From Palleronia sediminis (GTDB taxonomy: Bacteria; Pseudomonadota; Alphaproteobacteria; Rhodobacterales; Rhodobacteraceae), in assembly GCF_004358695.1 (NCBI RefSeq), contig NZ_SNAA01000010.1, positions 1 through 64,000 on the forward strand: 64,000 nucleotides of DNA, read 5' to 3'. Both the position numbers and the translations under genes were made by a program. The notes below the pieces were generated by a model that saw only the letters and a program-made list of their open reading frames with translations, was not told where the DNA came from and did no database searches. Of the stretch, positions 50,787 through 60,471 are shown piece by piece; the stretch's first letter is position 1; each line of letters opens with the position of its first letter.

Positions 50787-51976
50787 TCGGGTTCCTCCTG
50801 TCGTTTGCGAAACGGGCCGAAACTGGTCAGCACCTCGATCTCCTCGTCGATGGCCGCACGCTCGGCCTCGAGGAACTCGGCCACGGCGCGGGCCAGTCCC
50901 GGATCGGCGATCCAGTGCAGCGAATGCACCGGGGTCGGCAGGTAGCCGCGCGCGAGCTTGTGTTCGCCCTGCGCGCCCGCCTCGACGCGGGTGAGGCCAT
51001 GCGCCAGCGCCCAGTCGATGGCCTGGTAATAGCACAGCTCGAAATGCAGGAACGGATGATCCTCGGAGCAGCCCCAGTAGCGCCCGTAAAGCGTCTCGCG
51101 CCCGATGAAGTTCAGCGCGCCGGCAATCGGGCGATCCCCGTCAAGCGCGAGGATCAACAGCGCGTCGTCCCGCAGGCTGTCCTGCACCCGGTCGAAAAAG
51201 GCCCGCGTGAGGTAAGGCGTGCCCCATTTGCGCGCGCCGGTGTCTTGGTAGAACCGCCAGAACGCATCCCAGTGATGCGGCGCGATCTCGTCTCCGGTCA
51301 GGGTGACGATGCGCCCGCCGAATGCCTGCGCTGTCGCGCGTTCCTTGCGGATATTCTTGCGCTTGCGCGACGAGAGCGAGGCGAGGAAGCCGTCGAAATC
51401 GCCATAACCGTCGTCGAACCAGTGGAATTGCTGCCCCACGCGGCGCATCAGGCCCATGGGGGCCAGCGCCTCGGCCTCGGCCCCGGTGCAAAAGGTCGCA
51501 TGGAGCGACGAGAGCCCGTTCTGCGTGGCGATCTGCACGGCGCCCTGCACCAGTGCGGCGCGGCCCGTCTCCTCCCAGCCGGGGCGGGTCAGGAACCGGC
51601 GTCCCGTGGCGGGGGTAAAGGGCACGGCGATCTGCAGCTTGGGGTAATAGCGCCCGCCGGCGCGCTCCCACGCATGGGCCCAGGAATGGTCGAAGACGTA
51701 TTCGCCCTGGCTGTGGCTCTTGGCGTAAAGCGGGGCGCAGGCGACGATCGTATCCTCGGCCCGCACCGTCATATAGCTGGGCTGCCAACCCGTTCCCGGC
51801 CCGACAGAGCCGCTGTCCTCGAGCGCCTTGAGAAAGCGGTGCGTGGTGAACGGATCGCGGGGGCGACCGCCATCTCGGGCTTCGGGGCAGGCGCAGGCGT
51901 CCCACGCCTCTCGCGGGATGGAGGCGAGGTCGGGATGCGCCTCGATGGTGATGCTCGACGTCGGGGGGGCGGTCAT
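50783..51976 (-). CDS. FemX/COG3146-type GNAT acyltransferase-like protein
   Basis: A 397-residue protein of the COG3146 group, whose core is a GNAT-like fold similar to Fem aminoacyltransferases. Landmarks are [60 protein letters not shown] and [20 protein letters not shown], with GALNFIG and [19 protein letters not shown] near the end. The biochemical role is undetermined; the family has been linked by fold to peptidoglycan or peptide modification. ATG 51976 was chosen because it begins the conserved part. Confidence 0.8.
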   Translation of the reverse strand: MTAPPTSSITIEAHPDLASIPREAWDACACPEARDGGRPRDPFTTHRFLKALEDSGSVGPGTGWQPSYMTVRAEDTIVACAPLYAKSHSQGEYVFDHSWAHAWERAGGRYYPKLQIAVPFTPATGRRFLTRPGWEETGRAALVQGAVQIATQNGLSSLHATFCTGAEAEALAPMGLMRRVGQQFHWFDDGYGDFDGFLASLSSRKRKNIRKERATAQAFGGRIVTLTGDEIAPHHWDAFWRFYQDTGARKWGTPYLTRAFFDRVQDSLRDDALLILALDGDRPIAGALNFIGRETLYGRYWGCSEDHPFLHFELCYYQAIDWALAHGLTRVEAGAQGEHKLARGYLPTPVHSLHWIADPGLARAVAEFLEAERAAIDEEIEVLTSFGPFRKRQEEPE

Positions 51977-52007
51977 GCGGGCAATGATGGCGCGCGGGCG
52001 CGGCGGA

Positions 52008-52742
52008 TCAAGACGCGCACGGAACGTAGCCTTCGAAGGTGACGGCATCGCAGTGGCGGCGGGCCGCGCGGTGCTCGGCCGGGCTGCGCACGGTCCAGGC
52101 GAGCACGACGGCGCCCTGCGCGCGCAGATCGGCCAGGCGGGGGCGGTCCAGGTCGCTCCGGTCGTGGCTGACAAAGCACGCCCCGACCCGCCCGTAATCG
52201 GCGATGCCGCGCAGCCGGGCCGCATGGGCGGGCGACAGCCCCCAGTCGGGGCCGAAGGCGCAGGTGGTCAGGCCGCGCGGGCGCGCGGGCATCAGGCGGC
52301 CCAGCTCGGCCACCATGTCGGGATTGAACGACATGACCGCGACCGGCCCCGCGTGACCGTCGAGCGCCGCGGCCGTCGCCCGTTCGAGCCGCCCGTCGGT
52401 CCCGCACAGGGCGCCCGAGCGGTCCTTGAACTCGATCAGGAGCGGGCCGGTCGTCGCGGCCAGAACAGCGGCAAGGGTCGGGATCGTCTCGCCCGTGCCG
52501 TCCAGCCGCAAACGGCCCAACGCGGCCGCATCCATGTCGTCCATGGCACCGCCCTGCCCCGTCATCCGGTCGAGCCGGTCGTCGTGGAACACCATCGCCA
52601 CCCCGTCGGCCGACAGGCGAAGGTCGATCTCGGCGCCGTGGCCCGCCGCATGGGCCGCGCGGATCGCGGCCAGCCCGTTTTCGGGCCGACCCGCCCCGTG
52701 CAGGCCACGATGCGCGAAATCGAGGCCGGGGCGCGGGATCAT
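52008..52742 (-). CDS. Glycerophosphodiester phosphodiesterase
   Basis: A 244-residue TIM-barrel GDPD. The catalytic and metal residues are in LDFAHRGLHG (His, Arg), PENGLAAI (Glu), GAEIDLRLSADG (Glu, Asp) and VMFHDD-like VFHDDRLDR (His). There is no signal peptide, so it acts in the cytoplasm on deacylated phospholipids to give glycerol-3-phosphate. It overlaps the RidA gene by 4 bp. Confidence 0.92.
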   Translation of the reverse strand: MIPRPGLDFAHRGLHGAGRPENGLAAIRAAHAAGHGAEIDLRLSADGVAMVFHDDRLDRMTGQGGAMDDMDAAALGRLRLDGTGETIPTLAAVLAATTGPLLIEFKDRSGALCGTDGRLERATAAALDGHAGPVAVMSFNPDMVAELGRLMPARPRGLTTCAFGPDWGLSPAHAARLRGIADYGRVGACFVSHDRSDLDRPRLADLRAQGAVVLAWTVRSPAEHRAARRHCDAVTFEGYVPCAS

Positions 52743-53203
52743 GCGACCTGGAACACGCCCTCGATCTCGACCGAGACGCCCATGGGCAGCGACGCCGCCG
52801 ACACGGCCGAACGCGCGTGGCGCCCCGCATCGCCGAGGATCTCGACCATCAGGTCCGAGGCGCCGTTGATCACCTTGGGCTGGTCGGTGAAATTGGCGGT
52901 CGAATTGACGAACCCCGTCAGCTTGACCACCCGCACCAGCCGGTCGAGGTCGCCGCCACAGGCCGCGCGGACCTGCGCCAACAGCGACAGCGCACAGGCG
53001 CGCGCGGCCTCGGCGCCATCCTCGATCGACACGCCGTCGCCCAGCTTGCCGGTCAGCAGCGCGCCGCCCGACTGGCTGACCTGTCCCGAGACGTGCAGCA
53101 GATCGCCGACCCGGACAAAGGGCACGTAGTTGGCGGCGGGCATGGGGGCGTCGGGCAGGGTCAGTCCCAGCTCCGACAGGCGGGCGTCGATCTTTCCGGT
53201 CAT
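52739..53203 (-). CDS. RidA/YjgF-family imine deaminase-like protein
   Basis: A 154-residue YjgF-family protein of the longer type. It carries PFVRVGDLLHVSGQVSQSGG at the start of the fold, a mid-region KLTGFVNSTANFTDQPKVIN, and RSAVSAASLPMGVSVEIEGV at the end with the conserved arginine of the trimer interface. Canonical RidA hydrolyses reactive enamine/imine intermediates from PLP enzymes; this variant's substrate is unknown. It lies 27 bp after the HlyD-type gene. Confidence 0.88.
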   Translation of the reverse strand: MTGKIDARLSELGLTLPDAPMPAANYVPFVRVGDLLHVSGQVSQSGGALLTGKLGDGVSIEDGAEAARACALSLLAQVRAACGGDLDRLVRVVKLTGFVNSTANFTDQPKVINGASDLMVEILGDAGRHARSAVSAASLPMGVSVEIEGVFQVA

Positions 53204-53230
53204 GGCGTCTCTCCTGTTCAGCGGATCGGC

Positions 53231-54565
53231 TCAGCCTTCGCGCATGGCCTTGGTGAAGTAATCGGTCAAGGGTTTCGTCAGGTAGACGATGGGCGCGCGG
53301 TCGGCGGTGCGCAGGTAGGTCTCGACCGGCATCCCCGGAATGAGGTGCAGCCCCTCGGGCAGCTTGTCGACCTCTCCGGGTTGGAGCACGATCTCGGCGC
53401 GGTAATAGGTCTGGCCCGTCGCCTCGTCGAGGAAGGCATCCGCCGAGACGCCCGTGACCCGCGCCGCCAGCTCGGGGGTGGAGCGCGCGTCGAAGGTGGG
53501 CAGGCGGATCAGCACCTCCTGCCCCGGCGTCACGAGGTCGATATCGGTCGGCGGCACCTGCGCCGAGATGACCAGCGGCCGGTCCTGCGGGATTAGGTAG
53601 AGCACCGGCTCGGCCGGGCGGATGACGGCCTGCTCGCCGAACACCGATATGTCGTAGACCACGCCCGAGACCGGCGCGGTGATCGCCGTGCGCTCGAGCT
53701 GTTCGGCGGTGCTGCGCACGGTCTCGCGGTATTCGACCTCGCTGAACTGGGTATCGCGCAGTTCGCTTATGACATCCTCGCGGCGCTGCACGGTCAGGCC
53801 CAGGATCTGGCTGTCGATCTCGGAGCGGCGCCCTGCGGCCTCGGCGGCCGAGGCGAGAAGTTCGCCCAACTGTCCCTCGAGCCGGGCGGCCTCGCGCCGA
53901 AGCTCGAGCACGCGGCTGGCTTGCGCGAGCCCCCGGTCGAGCAGGGATTGCTGGCTTTCCAGCTCCTCGCCGATCAGTTCGACCTGTTCGCGCAGGGCGC
54001 TGCGCTGGCTGTCGAACCCCTCGATCTGGCGGTCGATCTGTTCGCGCCGGATGCGAAGCTGCTCGACCGAGCTTTCGATCGTCTCGCGGCGAGCGGCGAA
54101 CAGCCCCTGCTGCCCGTCCAGAAGCTCGCGCGTGGCCGCGTCACGCGATGCCTTTTCGACCAGTTCGGGCGGAAAGACGACGGCCTCGGCATCGTCGCGC
54201 TCGGCCACGAGACGGGCACGGCGGGCGCGCAATTCGTCAAGCTGCGCCTGCGCCGCCTCGAGCCTGTTGCGCAGCAGCGCCGTGTCCAGAACGATCAACG
54301 TCTCGCCCGCCTCGACGAAATCGCCCTCGCTCACCGCGATGGAATCGACCACGCCGCCATCGGGGTGCTGCACGACCTGGCGGTTCTGTTCGACCTGCAC
54401 GCGGCCGGTGGCGATGACCGCCCCCGACAGTTCGGTGAAAGTTGCCCAGCCGCCGAAACCGCCGACCAGCGCCAGCAGCCCGGCCAGCCCCAGCATGACG
54501 AACCAGCGGGGCGACCAGTTCTTGTGGCGCTGACTCTCGTCGCGGGGCGGGCGAAGCGCGGTCAT
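53231..54565 (-). CDS. Type I secretion membrane-fusion protein (HlyD/PrtE family)
   Basis: A 444-residue adaptor. A cytoplasmic N-terminus and single membrane helix (WFVMLGLAGLLALVGGFGGW, about 21-40) are followed by the biotinyl-lipoyl half-motif HPDGGVVDSIAVSEGDFVEAGETLI. A long coiled-coil hairpin (about 100-290) and the returning lipoyl half (ITAPVSGVVYDISVFGEQAVI) follow. ATG 54565 overlaps the ABC gene stop by 4 bp and reads MTALRPPRDESQRHK. It bridges the inner-membrane ABC protein to a TolC-type outer-membrane channel, which is not encoded in this window. Confidence 0.92.
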   Translation of the reverse strand: MTALRPPRDESQRHKNWSPRWFVMLGLAGLLALVGGFGGWATFTELSGAVIATGRVQVEQNRQVVQHPDGGVVDSIAVSEGDFVEAGETLIVLDTALLRNRLEAAQAQLDELRARRARLVAERDDAEAVVFPPELVEKASRDAATRELLDGQQGLFAARRETIESSVEQLRIRREQIDRQIEGFDSQRSALREQVELIGEELESQQSLLDRGLAQASRVLELRREAARLEGQLGELLASAAEAAGRRSEIDSQILGLTVQRREDVISELRDTQFSEVEYRETVRSTAEQLERTAITAPVSGVVYDISVFGEQAVIRPAEPVLYLIPQDRPLVISAQVPPTDIDLVTPGQEVLIRLPTFDARSTPELAARVTGVSADAFLDEATGQTYYRAEIVLQPGEVDKLPEGLHLIPGMPVETYLRTADRAPIVYLTKPLTDYFTKAMREG

Positions 54566-56304
54566 GACACGCCCCCGCCGCGGCCCGACGACCCGGTGAT
54601 CTCGGCATGGTTGGTGACCGTTCGTTCCAGCACCTCGCGCGTCGGCCCGAAGGCGCGCCGCACGCCGCCCTCGAGCACGAGCAGGCGTTCGCATTGCGCG
54701 ATGGCCGAGGGGCGGTGCGCCATGATGAGAACCGCCCCGCCGGCGGCCTTGATCTGGGCCATGGCCTCGTTCAGCGCGGTGGCGCCCTCGTTGTCGAGGT
54801 TCGAGTTCGGCTCGTCCAGCACCAGCAGCACCGGGTCGCCATACATCGCGCGCGCCAGCCCGACGCGCTGCATCTGACCGCCCGACAGGCGGCCCGTCGC
54901 ACTGGAAACCTGCGTATCGTAGCCGTCGGGCAGCTTGAGGATCATTTCATGCGCCGCGGCCTTTTGCGCGGCGGCCACAACGGCGGCATCGTCGACCACC
55001 GGGGCCATGCGGGCGATGTTCTCGGCGATGGTGCCGTCGAAAAGCTGCACGCGTTGCGGCAGATAGCCGATATGCTGGCCCAGAACGTCGGGTTCATATT
55101 GTTCAAGAGCGGCGCCGCCCAGCCGGATGCGCCCGCCCGCGACGCGCCAGACCCCGACGATGGCGCGGGCAAGCGTCGATTTCCCCGAACCCGAGGGGCC
55201 GATGATGCCCACCGCCTCGCCGGGCTCGACGTCGAAGCTGACCATGCGCAGCGACGCCTGCGACTGGCCCGGCGGGATCACCGTCACCTCCTGCGCGCTG
55301 AGGCGCGCGACCGGGCGCGGCAGACGGGTGCGCGGGCCCTCTTCGGGGACAGCGCCCAGCAGGGCCGACAGCCCCTTCCAGCCTTGGTTCGCGCGTTGCA
55401 CCACCTGCCACTGGCCGATCGCCAGGTCGAGCGGCGCCAGCGCCCGGCCCAGCAGGATCGAGGCCGCGATCATGCCGCCCGGCGTCATCTGGTTCTGCAG
55501 CACGAGATAGGCCCCGAGCCCCAGCATCGCCGATTGCAGGAATTGCCGCAGCGTCTTGGTCAGGGTGCTGAATCCGCCCGTGTAATCCGAGCTCTGGATG
55601 GTTTCCTTGAGCGAGGCGTCGCGCAGCACCTGCCAGCGGGTAAAGGTCGCGTGCTGCATCCCCAGCGACCGCACCATCTCGGCCTCGTGGCGGATCTGTT
55701 CCGACATGCGTTCGGAACGGACGAGCGCCTTGTTCGCCCGCGACTGGGGGTTGCGGGTGGTGATCTGGTTCACCACCGCGATGGCGATGAGCGTTCCGCC
55801 CCCCGCCACGGCGAGCCACCCCAGAAGCGGATGGAACACGAAGATGATGAACAGGAATATGGGCGTCCATGGCGCGTCGAAGAACGCCGTGAGCACAGGC
55901 GAGGACAGCAGGCGCTGCACCGATTCGAGATCGCGCAAGTAGTTCTGGCCGCCATCGTCCTCGGGGGCGACGGCCGCCTTGCGCATCATCGCCGAGAACA
56001 CCCGCCGGTCGAGCCGGGCCTGGAACCGCGCCCCGATCCGCGCGAGGATGCGGCCGCGCGCGAAATCGAGCACGCCCATGATGGCAAAAAGGAACCCCAT
56101 CAGCAGCGTCAGCGCGATCAGCGTCGCCTCGGACCGCGAGCCCAGCACCCGGTCATAGACCTGGAGCATGTAGAGCGGCCCGGTCAGCATCAGCAGGTTC
56201 ACGAACAGGCTGAAGATCCCGACGAGCCAGAACAGCCCCCGGCTTTCGGCGCGGGTCTTGCGCAATTCGTCGTTGCCGCGCACGGTTTTGTCGCCCCCGA
56301 TCAT
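54562..56304 (-). CDS. Type I secretion ABC exporter (PrtD family)
   Basis: A 580-residue half-transporter with two N-terminal membrane helices (FSLFVNLLMLTGPLYMLQVYD), the GARFQARLDRRVFSAMM coupling region and a nucleotide-binding domain (about 335-570). The latter has Walker A GPSGSGKST, signature RLSGGQMQRVGLARAM and Walker B LLVLDEPNSNLD. There is no C39 peptidase domain, so it should export RTX-type proteins with uncleaved C-terminal signals. No such cargo is encoded nearby. It starts the minus-strand run, divergent from the small secreted protein. Confidence 0.92.
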   Translation of the reverse strand: MIGGDKTVRGNDELRKTRAESRGLFWLVGIFSLFVNLLMLTGPLYMLQVYDRVLGSRSEATLIALTLLMGFLFAIMGVLDFARGRILARIGARFQARLDRRVFSAMMRKAAVAPEDDGGQNYLRDLESVQRLLSSPVLTAFFDAPWTPIFLFIIFVFHPLLGWLAVAGGGTLIAIAVVNQITTRNPQSRANKALVRSERMSEQIRHEAEMVRSLGMQHATFTRWQVLRDASLKETIQSSDYTGGFSTLTKTLRQFLQSAMLGLGAYLVLQNQMTPGGMIAASILLGRALAPLDLAIGQWQVVQRANQGWKGLSALLGAVPEEGPRTRLPRPVARLSAQEVTVIPPGQSQASLRMVSFDVEPGEAVGIIGPSGSGKSTLARAIVGVWRVAGGRIRLGGAALEQYEPDVLGQHIGYLPQRVQLFDGTIAENIARMAPVVDDAAVVAAAQKAAAHEMILKLPDGYDTQVSSATGRLSGGQMQRVGLARAMYGDPVLLVLDEPNSNLDNEGATALNEAMAQIKAAGGAVLIMAHRPSAIAQCERLLVLEGGVRRAFGPTREVLERTVTNHAEITGSSGRGGGVS

Positions 56305-56422
56305 GCGGGGCGGTTCGGGATGCGGGTGTGGATCGGGGTTCCGATCATGCTAGGCTTTCGGTCCAAGGGTTCGTTCCGGGTGGGGTCCTTTTACGGGATC
56401 GGTCTTAACAGGGAATGATGCA

Positions 56423-56848
56423 ATGACACGACTGCCTTCCGTCCTTCGCATTTTCGCGATGGGCGCGCTTTGTATCGCGCCCGCCGCGGCGTTCGCACAG
56501 GCCGATGTGGCGTTCGACGGGCTCTGGCGGCCCAGCCCCACCGCCGCCTGCGAGTATACGGGCGCGGATGGCGGTGCGCTCAAGATCGAGGATGACGTGC
56601 TTTACGGGGTCGAGAACCGGTGCACGATGACCCAGCCGGTGAATGTTCGCGACATGGCCGCCGTCCTTTACGACATGGAATGCACCGGCGAAGGCACCGA
56701 GTTCACCGGCCGCGCGATGTTCATGACCGCGGCCGATGGCGGGCTGATCCTGGTCTGGGACGGGTTCGCCTATAAATACGACGCCTGCGAGGGCGACCCG
56801 GTGATCGGAACCGTCACCACCTCCGAAGAGATCGGGATCACCGAGTGA
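56423..56848 (+). CDS. Small secreted four-cysteine protein
   Basis: A 141-residue protein with a clear Sec signal peptide (MTRLPSVLRIFAMGALCIAPAAAFAQ, cleavage near residues 24-26). The mature part of about 115 residues contains four cysteines (AACEY, ENRCTM, MECTG, DACEG), suggesting two disulfides, and several aromatic strand-like segments (LILVWDGFAYKYD). I recognise no family. It is in its own transcription unit between the exporter operon and the convergent lytic transglycosylase. Confidence 0.75.
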   Translation: MTRLPSVLRIFAMGALCIAPAAAFAQADVAFDGLWRPSPTAACEYTGADGGALKIEDDVLYGVENRCTMTQPVNVRDMAAVLYDMECTGEGTEFTGRAMFMTAADGGLILVWDGFAYKYDACEGDPVIGTVTTSEEIGITE

Positions 56849-56863
56849 CCCGGCCATCGTGCG

Positions 56864-58831
56864 TCACTGGCCCTTGAGCATCTCGGTGAACCGGACCGGG
56901 CCCGTCTGCCCGGTCAGGCGCGCGCGATAGACCGGCAGGCTTTCGGGCACCCGCATCGCGTAGTTGCGCGTCTCGTCGAACGGGATGTGCTCGATCCAGT
57001 CGATCACGTCGACATCGGGCGCGCGCGGATCGCCGCGTTCGCGCATCCACCGCAGCGGGCGACCCGGCCCCGCGTTGTAGCCCGCCCCGACCAGCACCGG
57101 GTTGTCCCCGAACCGCCGGATCAGCCCCGCGAGATAAGCGGTGCCCAGCGTCGCGTTATAGCTCGGGTCGGTAAAGAGGCGGTCGGCCGAATAGGTCAGG
57201 CCCAGTTCGGCCGCGACCTCGCGCGCGGTGCCGGGCATGAGCTGCATCAGCCCGCGCGCGCCCACGCCGCTCGACACGCCGGGATCGAACTCGCTTTCGC
57301 GGCGGGCGATGGCCAGCATCAGCTCGGAGGCGATGGGAATCCGGTCGAGACCGGGGTCGATCACCGGGAAATAGGCGCGCGGCAGGGTGATCCCGTTATT
57401 CGCGACGGCCTTGGCGATGAGCAGCGCGAGATGCGGCTCGCCCAGCGACAGGACCAGATCGCCCAGCGTGCCGGCCTCGGCCTCGGGCAGGCCCTCGGCC
57501 AGATGGGTGAGAAAGGTCTCGGCCAGGTCACGCTCGCCCGCGGCCTGTAGCAGCAGCCCCGCCTCGAGCACCGAGCTTCCGGCGAAACTGGTGTCCTCGA
57601 GCGCCGGATAGACCTGCGCGCCGACAAGCTCGGGGTCGAGAGGCAGCCCCGCGCTTTCCGCCGCGAGCAGCCCGTAAAAGCTCGTCTGGTATTGCGCGCC
57701 GAAGGTGAACGCCTCGGCGGCCTCTTCGGTCTGGCCCAGCGCGAGATGCGCCCGGCCCAGCCAGTAGCCCGCGCGCCCGAGTGAGATCGGCGTGACGACG
57801 TCGGCGCGGAACCGCTTGAAATGCTCGAGGGCACGTTCGGGCTGGTCGAGGAACCGCAGCGCGATATAGCCCGCCAGCCACTCGGCATCCGCGAAATCGC
57901 GCCCGCCATCCATCCAGTTGGTCGAGGCCAGCGCATAGGCGCGGTCGTAATCGCCCTCGCGCATCAGCCAGCGCGTCAGGTCGCGCCGCGCATAGCCCCA
58001 CGATGCCGGGTCGCCCAGCGTATCGCGCGAGACCGATGCGCCCAAGGCGATCTCGACGGCGGTGTCGTACTGGTCCCGCCCATAGGCGCGGCGGAACGCC
58101 TCGTAGACGACGCCCGGATCCGTGCGGAACCGCGGATCGACCTGGTCGGGCGCGCTGCCGCCGCGCGCCGCGATGCGGGCCTCGAGCCGGTCTCTGACGT
58201 CGCCCTCGAGCCGCGCGACCGAGCGGGCCAGCGCATTGCCGGCCCGGTCCCAGAACAGCGCCTCGGCGCGCCGCTGCTCGAGCGGGGCAAGCGTGTCGGG
58301 ATAGAGTTCGAGCAACCGGCTCTCGGCCCCGGCGGTCATCGAACGGTCGACCCAGGCCAGCGCCGCCTGCGCCTCGGCATCGCTGTCACGGCCGAGCGCG
58401 CGATACGCCTCGACCAGCGCGAGCGTGCCCGCCCCGCTTTCGGGGTCGGCGCCGTCAAAGAACGCGATCACGTCGCGCGCGACGCTCTCGCGCAGCGGGC
58501 CCTGCGGCAACAGCCCTTCGGCCTGCACCCGAAGCCGCGCGAGCCCCGGCCAGTCGGGGCGCCGCGCCAGCAGATCGCGCGCGCGCTCGAAGGTGCCGAA
58601 CCCCTCGCGCAGATACATCCATTCGACGATATCGGCCGCGACGGGCCCCGCCCGCGCGGCGGCCTCCTGCGCACCCAGCCACGAGCCTCCGCGCAGCTCG
58701 TCGAGCGCGGCGGCGATGCCGCTCGAGGGGTCGGTTCCGTCGCGCGGCAGCGCAAGCTGCGCCGATGCGGACTGGCCGAACGACAGGCAGGCGGCAACGA
58801 GGGCGGCGAACAGGGAAATGCGTGTAATCAT
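56864..58831 (-). CDS. Soluble lytic murein transglycosylase (Slt70-like)
   Basis: A 655-residue periplasmic enzyme with signal peptide [24 protein letters not shown], a long alpha-helical superhelix of the Slt70 U-shaped domain (about 40-480) and a C-terminal lysozyme-like SLT domain (about 490-650). The SLT domain carries the catalytic glutamate in [15 protein letters not shown], the [17 protein letters not shown] motif and AGYNAGPG. It cleaves the MurNAc-GlcNAc bond, producing anhydro-muropeptides. ATG 58861, ten codons upstream, is an alternative, but 58831 gives the cleaner signal peptide. Confidence 0.92.
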   Translation of the reverse strand: MITRISLFAALVAACLSFGQSASAQLALPRDGTDPSSGIAAALDELRGGSWLGAQEAAARAGPVAADIVEWMYLREGFGTFERARDLLARRPDWPGLARLRVQAEGLLPQGPLRESVARDVIAFFDGADPESGAGTLALVEAYRALGRDSDAEAQAALAWVDRSMTAGAESRLLELYPDTLAPLEQRRAEALFWDRAGNALARSVARLEGDVRDRLEARIAARGGSAPDQVDPRFRTDPGVVYEAFRRAYGRDQYDTAVEIALGASVSRDTLGDPASWGYARRDLTRWLMREGDYDRAYALASTNWMDGGRDFADAEWLAGYIALRFLDQPERALEHFKRFRADVVTPISLGRAGYWLGRAHLALGQTEEAAEAFTFGAQYQTSFYGLLAAESAGLPLDPELVGAQVYPALEDTSFAGSSVLEAGLLLQAAGERDLAETFLTHLAEGLPEAEAGTLGDLVLSLGEPHLALLIAKAVANNGITLPRAYFPVIDPGLDRIPIASELMLAIARRESEFDPGVSSGVGARGLMQLMPGTAREVAAELGLTYSADRLFTDPSYNATLGTAYLAGLIRRFGDNPVLVGAGYNAGPGRPLRWMRERGDPRAPDVDVIDWIEHIPFDETRNYAMRVPESLPVYRARLTGQTGPVRFTEMLKGQ

Positions 58832-58952
58832 GGCCTGCAAACTAGCCGCATGGCGCGTCATGGCCAACTCACGACCTTGGCAATGGCCGCGAGCGGGCCT
58901 AGTGGTGGGCCATGCGCCGAGGGGCGCGGGAAAGGCACCGGAGGAGGTCGTG

Positions 58953-59831
58953 ATGTTCAAGGGTTCGTTCGTGGCGCTGGTCACGCCCTTCGGCGCGGAT
59001 GGCGAAGTGGATTACGACACGCTGCGCAAGCTGGTCGACTGGCACGCCGAAAGCGGGACGGACGGGCTGGTTCCCGTGGGCACCACCGGCGAGACGCCGA
59101 CGCTGTCGCATGACGAACACCGCCGCGTCGTCGCCACCGTGATCGAGCATTGCGCCGGCCGCATGAAGGTCATCGCCGGCGCGGGGTCGAACAGCACCCG
59201 CGAGGCGATCTCGCTCGTCGCCCACGCGCAGGAGGCCGGAGCCGATGCCGCGCTGGTCGTCACGCCCTATTACAACAAGCCCACGCAGGACGGGCTTTAT
59301 GCCCATTACCGCGCGATCCACGATGCGACCGACCTGCCGGTGATGATCTACAACATCCCCGGCCGCTCGGTCGTGGACATGATCCCCGCCACCATGGCGC
59401 GGCTGGCCGAGTTGCCGCGCATCGTCGGCGTCAAGGACGCCACCGGCGACGTGATCCGCGTCAGCGAACAGCGCGCGCTTTGCGGCACCGATTTCGTGCA
59501 GCTCTCGGGCGAGGATGCCTCGGCGCTGGGGTTCAACGCGCATGGCGGCGTGGGCTGCATCGGCGTCACCGCCAATGTCGCGCCGGCGCTCTGCGCCGAG
59601 TTCCAGCATGCGATGCAGGACGGCGACTGGGCGCGGGCGCTGGAACTTCAGGACCGGCTGATGCCGTTGCACAAGGCGGTGTTCACCGAACCGGGGCTCG
59701 CGGGCGCGAAATACGGCCTGTCGCTGCTGGGCCGCTGCCGCGAGGATGTGCGCCTGCCCATCGTTCCGCTGACCGGTGCGACGCGCACCCTGATGAAGGA
59801 CGCGATGAAGGCTGCGGGCGTTCTGGGCTGA
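58953..59831 (+). CDS. dapA: 4-hydroxy-tetrahydrodipicolinate synthase
   Basis: A 292-residue DapA with the Schiff-base lysine at residue 161 (GVKDATGD) and catalytic Tyr133 (IYNIPGRSV), identical numbers to Escherichia coli DapA, and the [10 protein letters not shown] and TPYYNKP motifs. It condenses pyruvate with aspartate semialdehyde for lysine and diaminopimelate synthesis. GAGGAGG lies five bases before ATG 58953. Divergent from the transglycosylase gene, 42 bp before smpB. Confidence 0.95.
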   Translation: MFKGSFVALVTPFGADGEVDYDTLRKLVDWHAESGTDGLVPVGTTGETPTLSHDEHRRVVATVIEHCAGRMKVIAGAGSNSTREAISLVAHAQEAGADAALVVTPYYNKPTQDGLYAHYRAIHDATDLPVMIYNIPGRSVVDMIPATMARLAELPRIVGVKDATGDVIRVSEQRALCGTDFVQLSGEDASALGFNAHGGVGCIGVTANVAPALCAEFQHAMQDGDWARALELQDRLMPLHKAVFTEPGLAGAKYGLSLLGRCREDVRLPIVPLTGATRTLMKDAMKAAGVLG

Positions 59832-59832
59832 C

Positions 59833-59852
59833 GGCGTCTGGACAGAGACGCC
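59833..59852 (+). terminator. Hairpin between dapA and smpB
   Basis: GGCGTCT and AGACGCC form a perfect 7-bp stem around the 6-nt loop GGACAG, one base after the dapA stop. There is no T-run, so it may be a weak or Rho-assisted terminator or an mRNA-stability element rather than a strong intrinsic terminator. Confidence 0.45.
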
Positions 59853-59873
59853 CGTCCTGCCTAGGTCTGCCCG

Positions 59874-60347
59874 ATGGCAAAACCCGCTGACAATCCGAAC
59901 TACAAGATCATCGCCGAGAACCGGCGGGCGCGTTTCGACTACCACATCGACAGCGACGTGGAATGTGGCATCCAGCTTCAGGGCTCCGAGGTGAAGTCGC
60001 TGCGCCGGAACACCGCCAATATCGCCGAAAGCTATGCCGAGGTCGTCGATGGCGAGCTCTGGCTCGTGAACAGCTACATCGCGCCCTATGACCCGGCGAT
60101 GTTCGGCCACGAGGATCGGCGCCGCCGCAAGCTGCTCGCCACCCGGCGCCAGATCGCCGAGATGCAGCAGGCCACGACCCGCAAGGGCATGACGCTCGTG
60201 CCGCTGGTGATGTATTTCAACCATCGCGGCATCGCCAAGATCAAGATCGCCATCGCCAAGGGCAAGAGCGCCCCCGACAAGCGCGAAACGGCCGCCAAGC
60301 GCGATTGGCAGCGCCAGAAGCAGCGCCTGCTCAAGGACCACGGCTAA
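59874..60347 (+). CDS. smpB: SsrA-binding protein SmpB
   Basis: A 157-residue SmpB that brings tmRNA to stalled ribosomes for trans-translation. The family sequence is clear: [35 protein letters not shown]-type [35 protein letters not shown] and the basic C-terminal tail [16 protein letters not shown] that contacts the decoding centre. Confidence 0.96.
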   Translation: MAKPADNPNYKIIAENRRARFDYHIDSDVECGIQLQGSEVKSLRRNTANIAESYAEVVDGELWLVNSYIAPYDPAMFGHEDRRRRKLLATRRQIAEMQQATTRKGMTLVPLVMYFNHRGIAKIKIAIAKGKSAPDKRETAAKRDWQRQKQRLLKDHG

Positions 60348-60471
60348 AGGCCGCTCCGTTTCCCGCGGGGCCATCGGCGCGCAAGATGATTGCGCGGGTA
60401 TCGCGCGGCGCTTGCATGGCCGCGCCGGGGCCGCTAGCGCCAAGGAAACGACCCCCGCGCGAGGCGACAGA

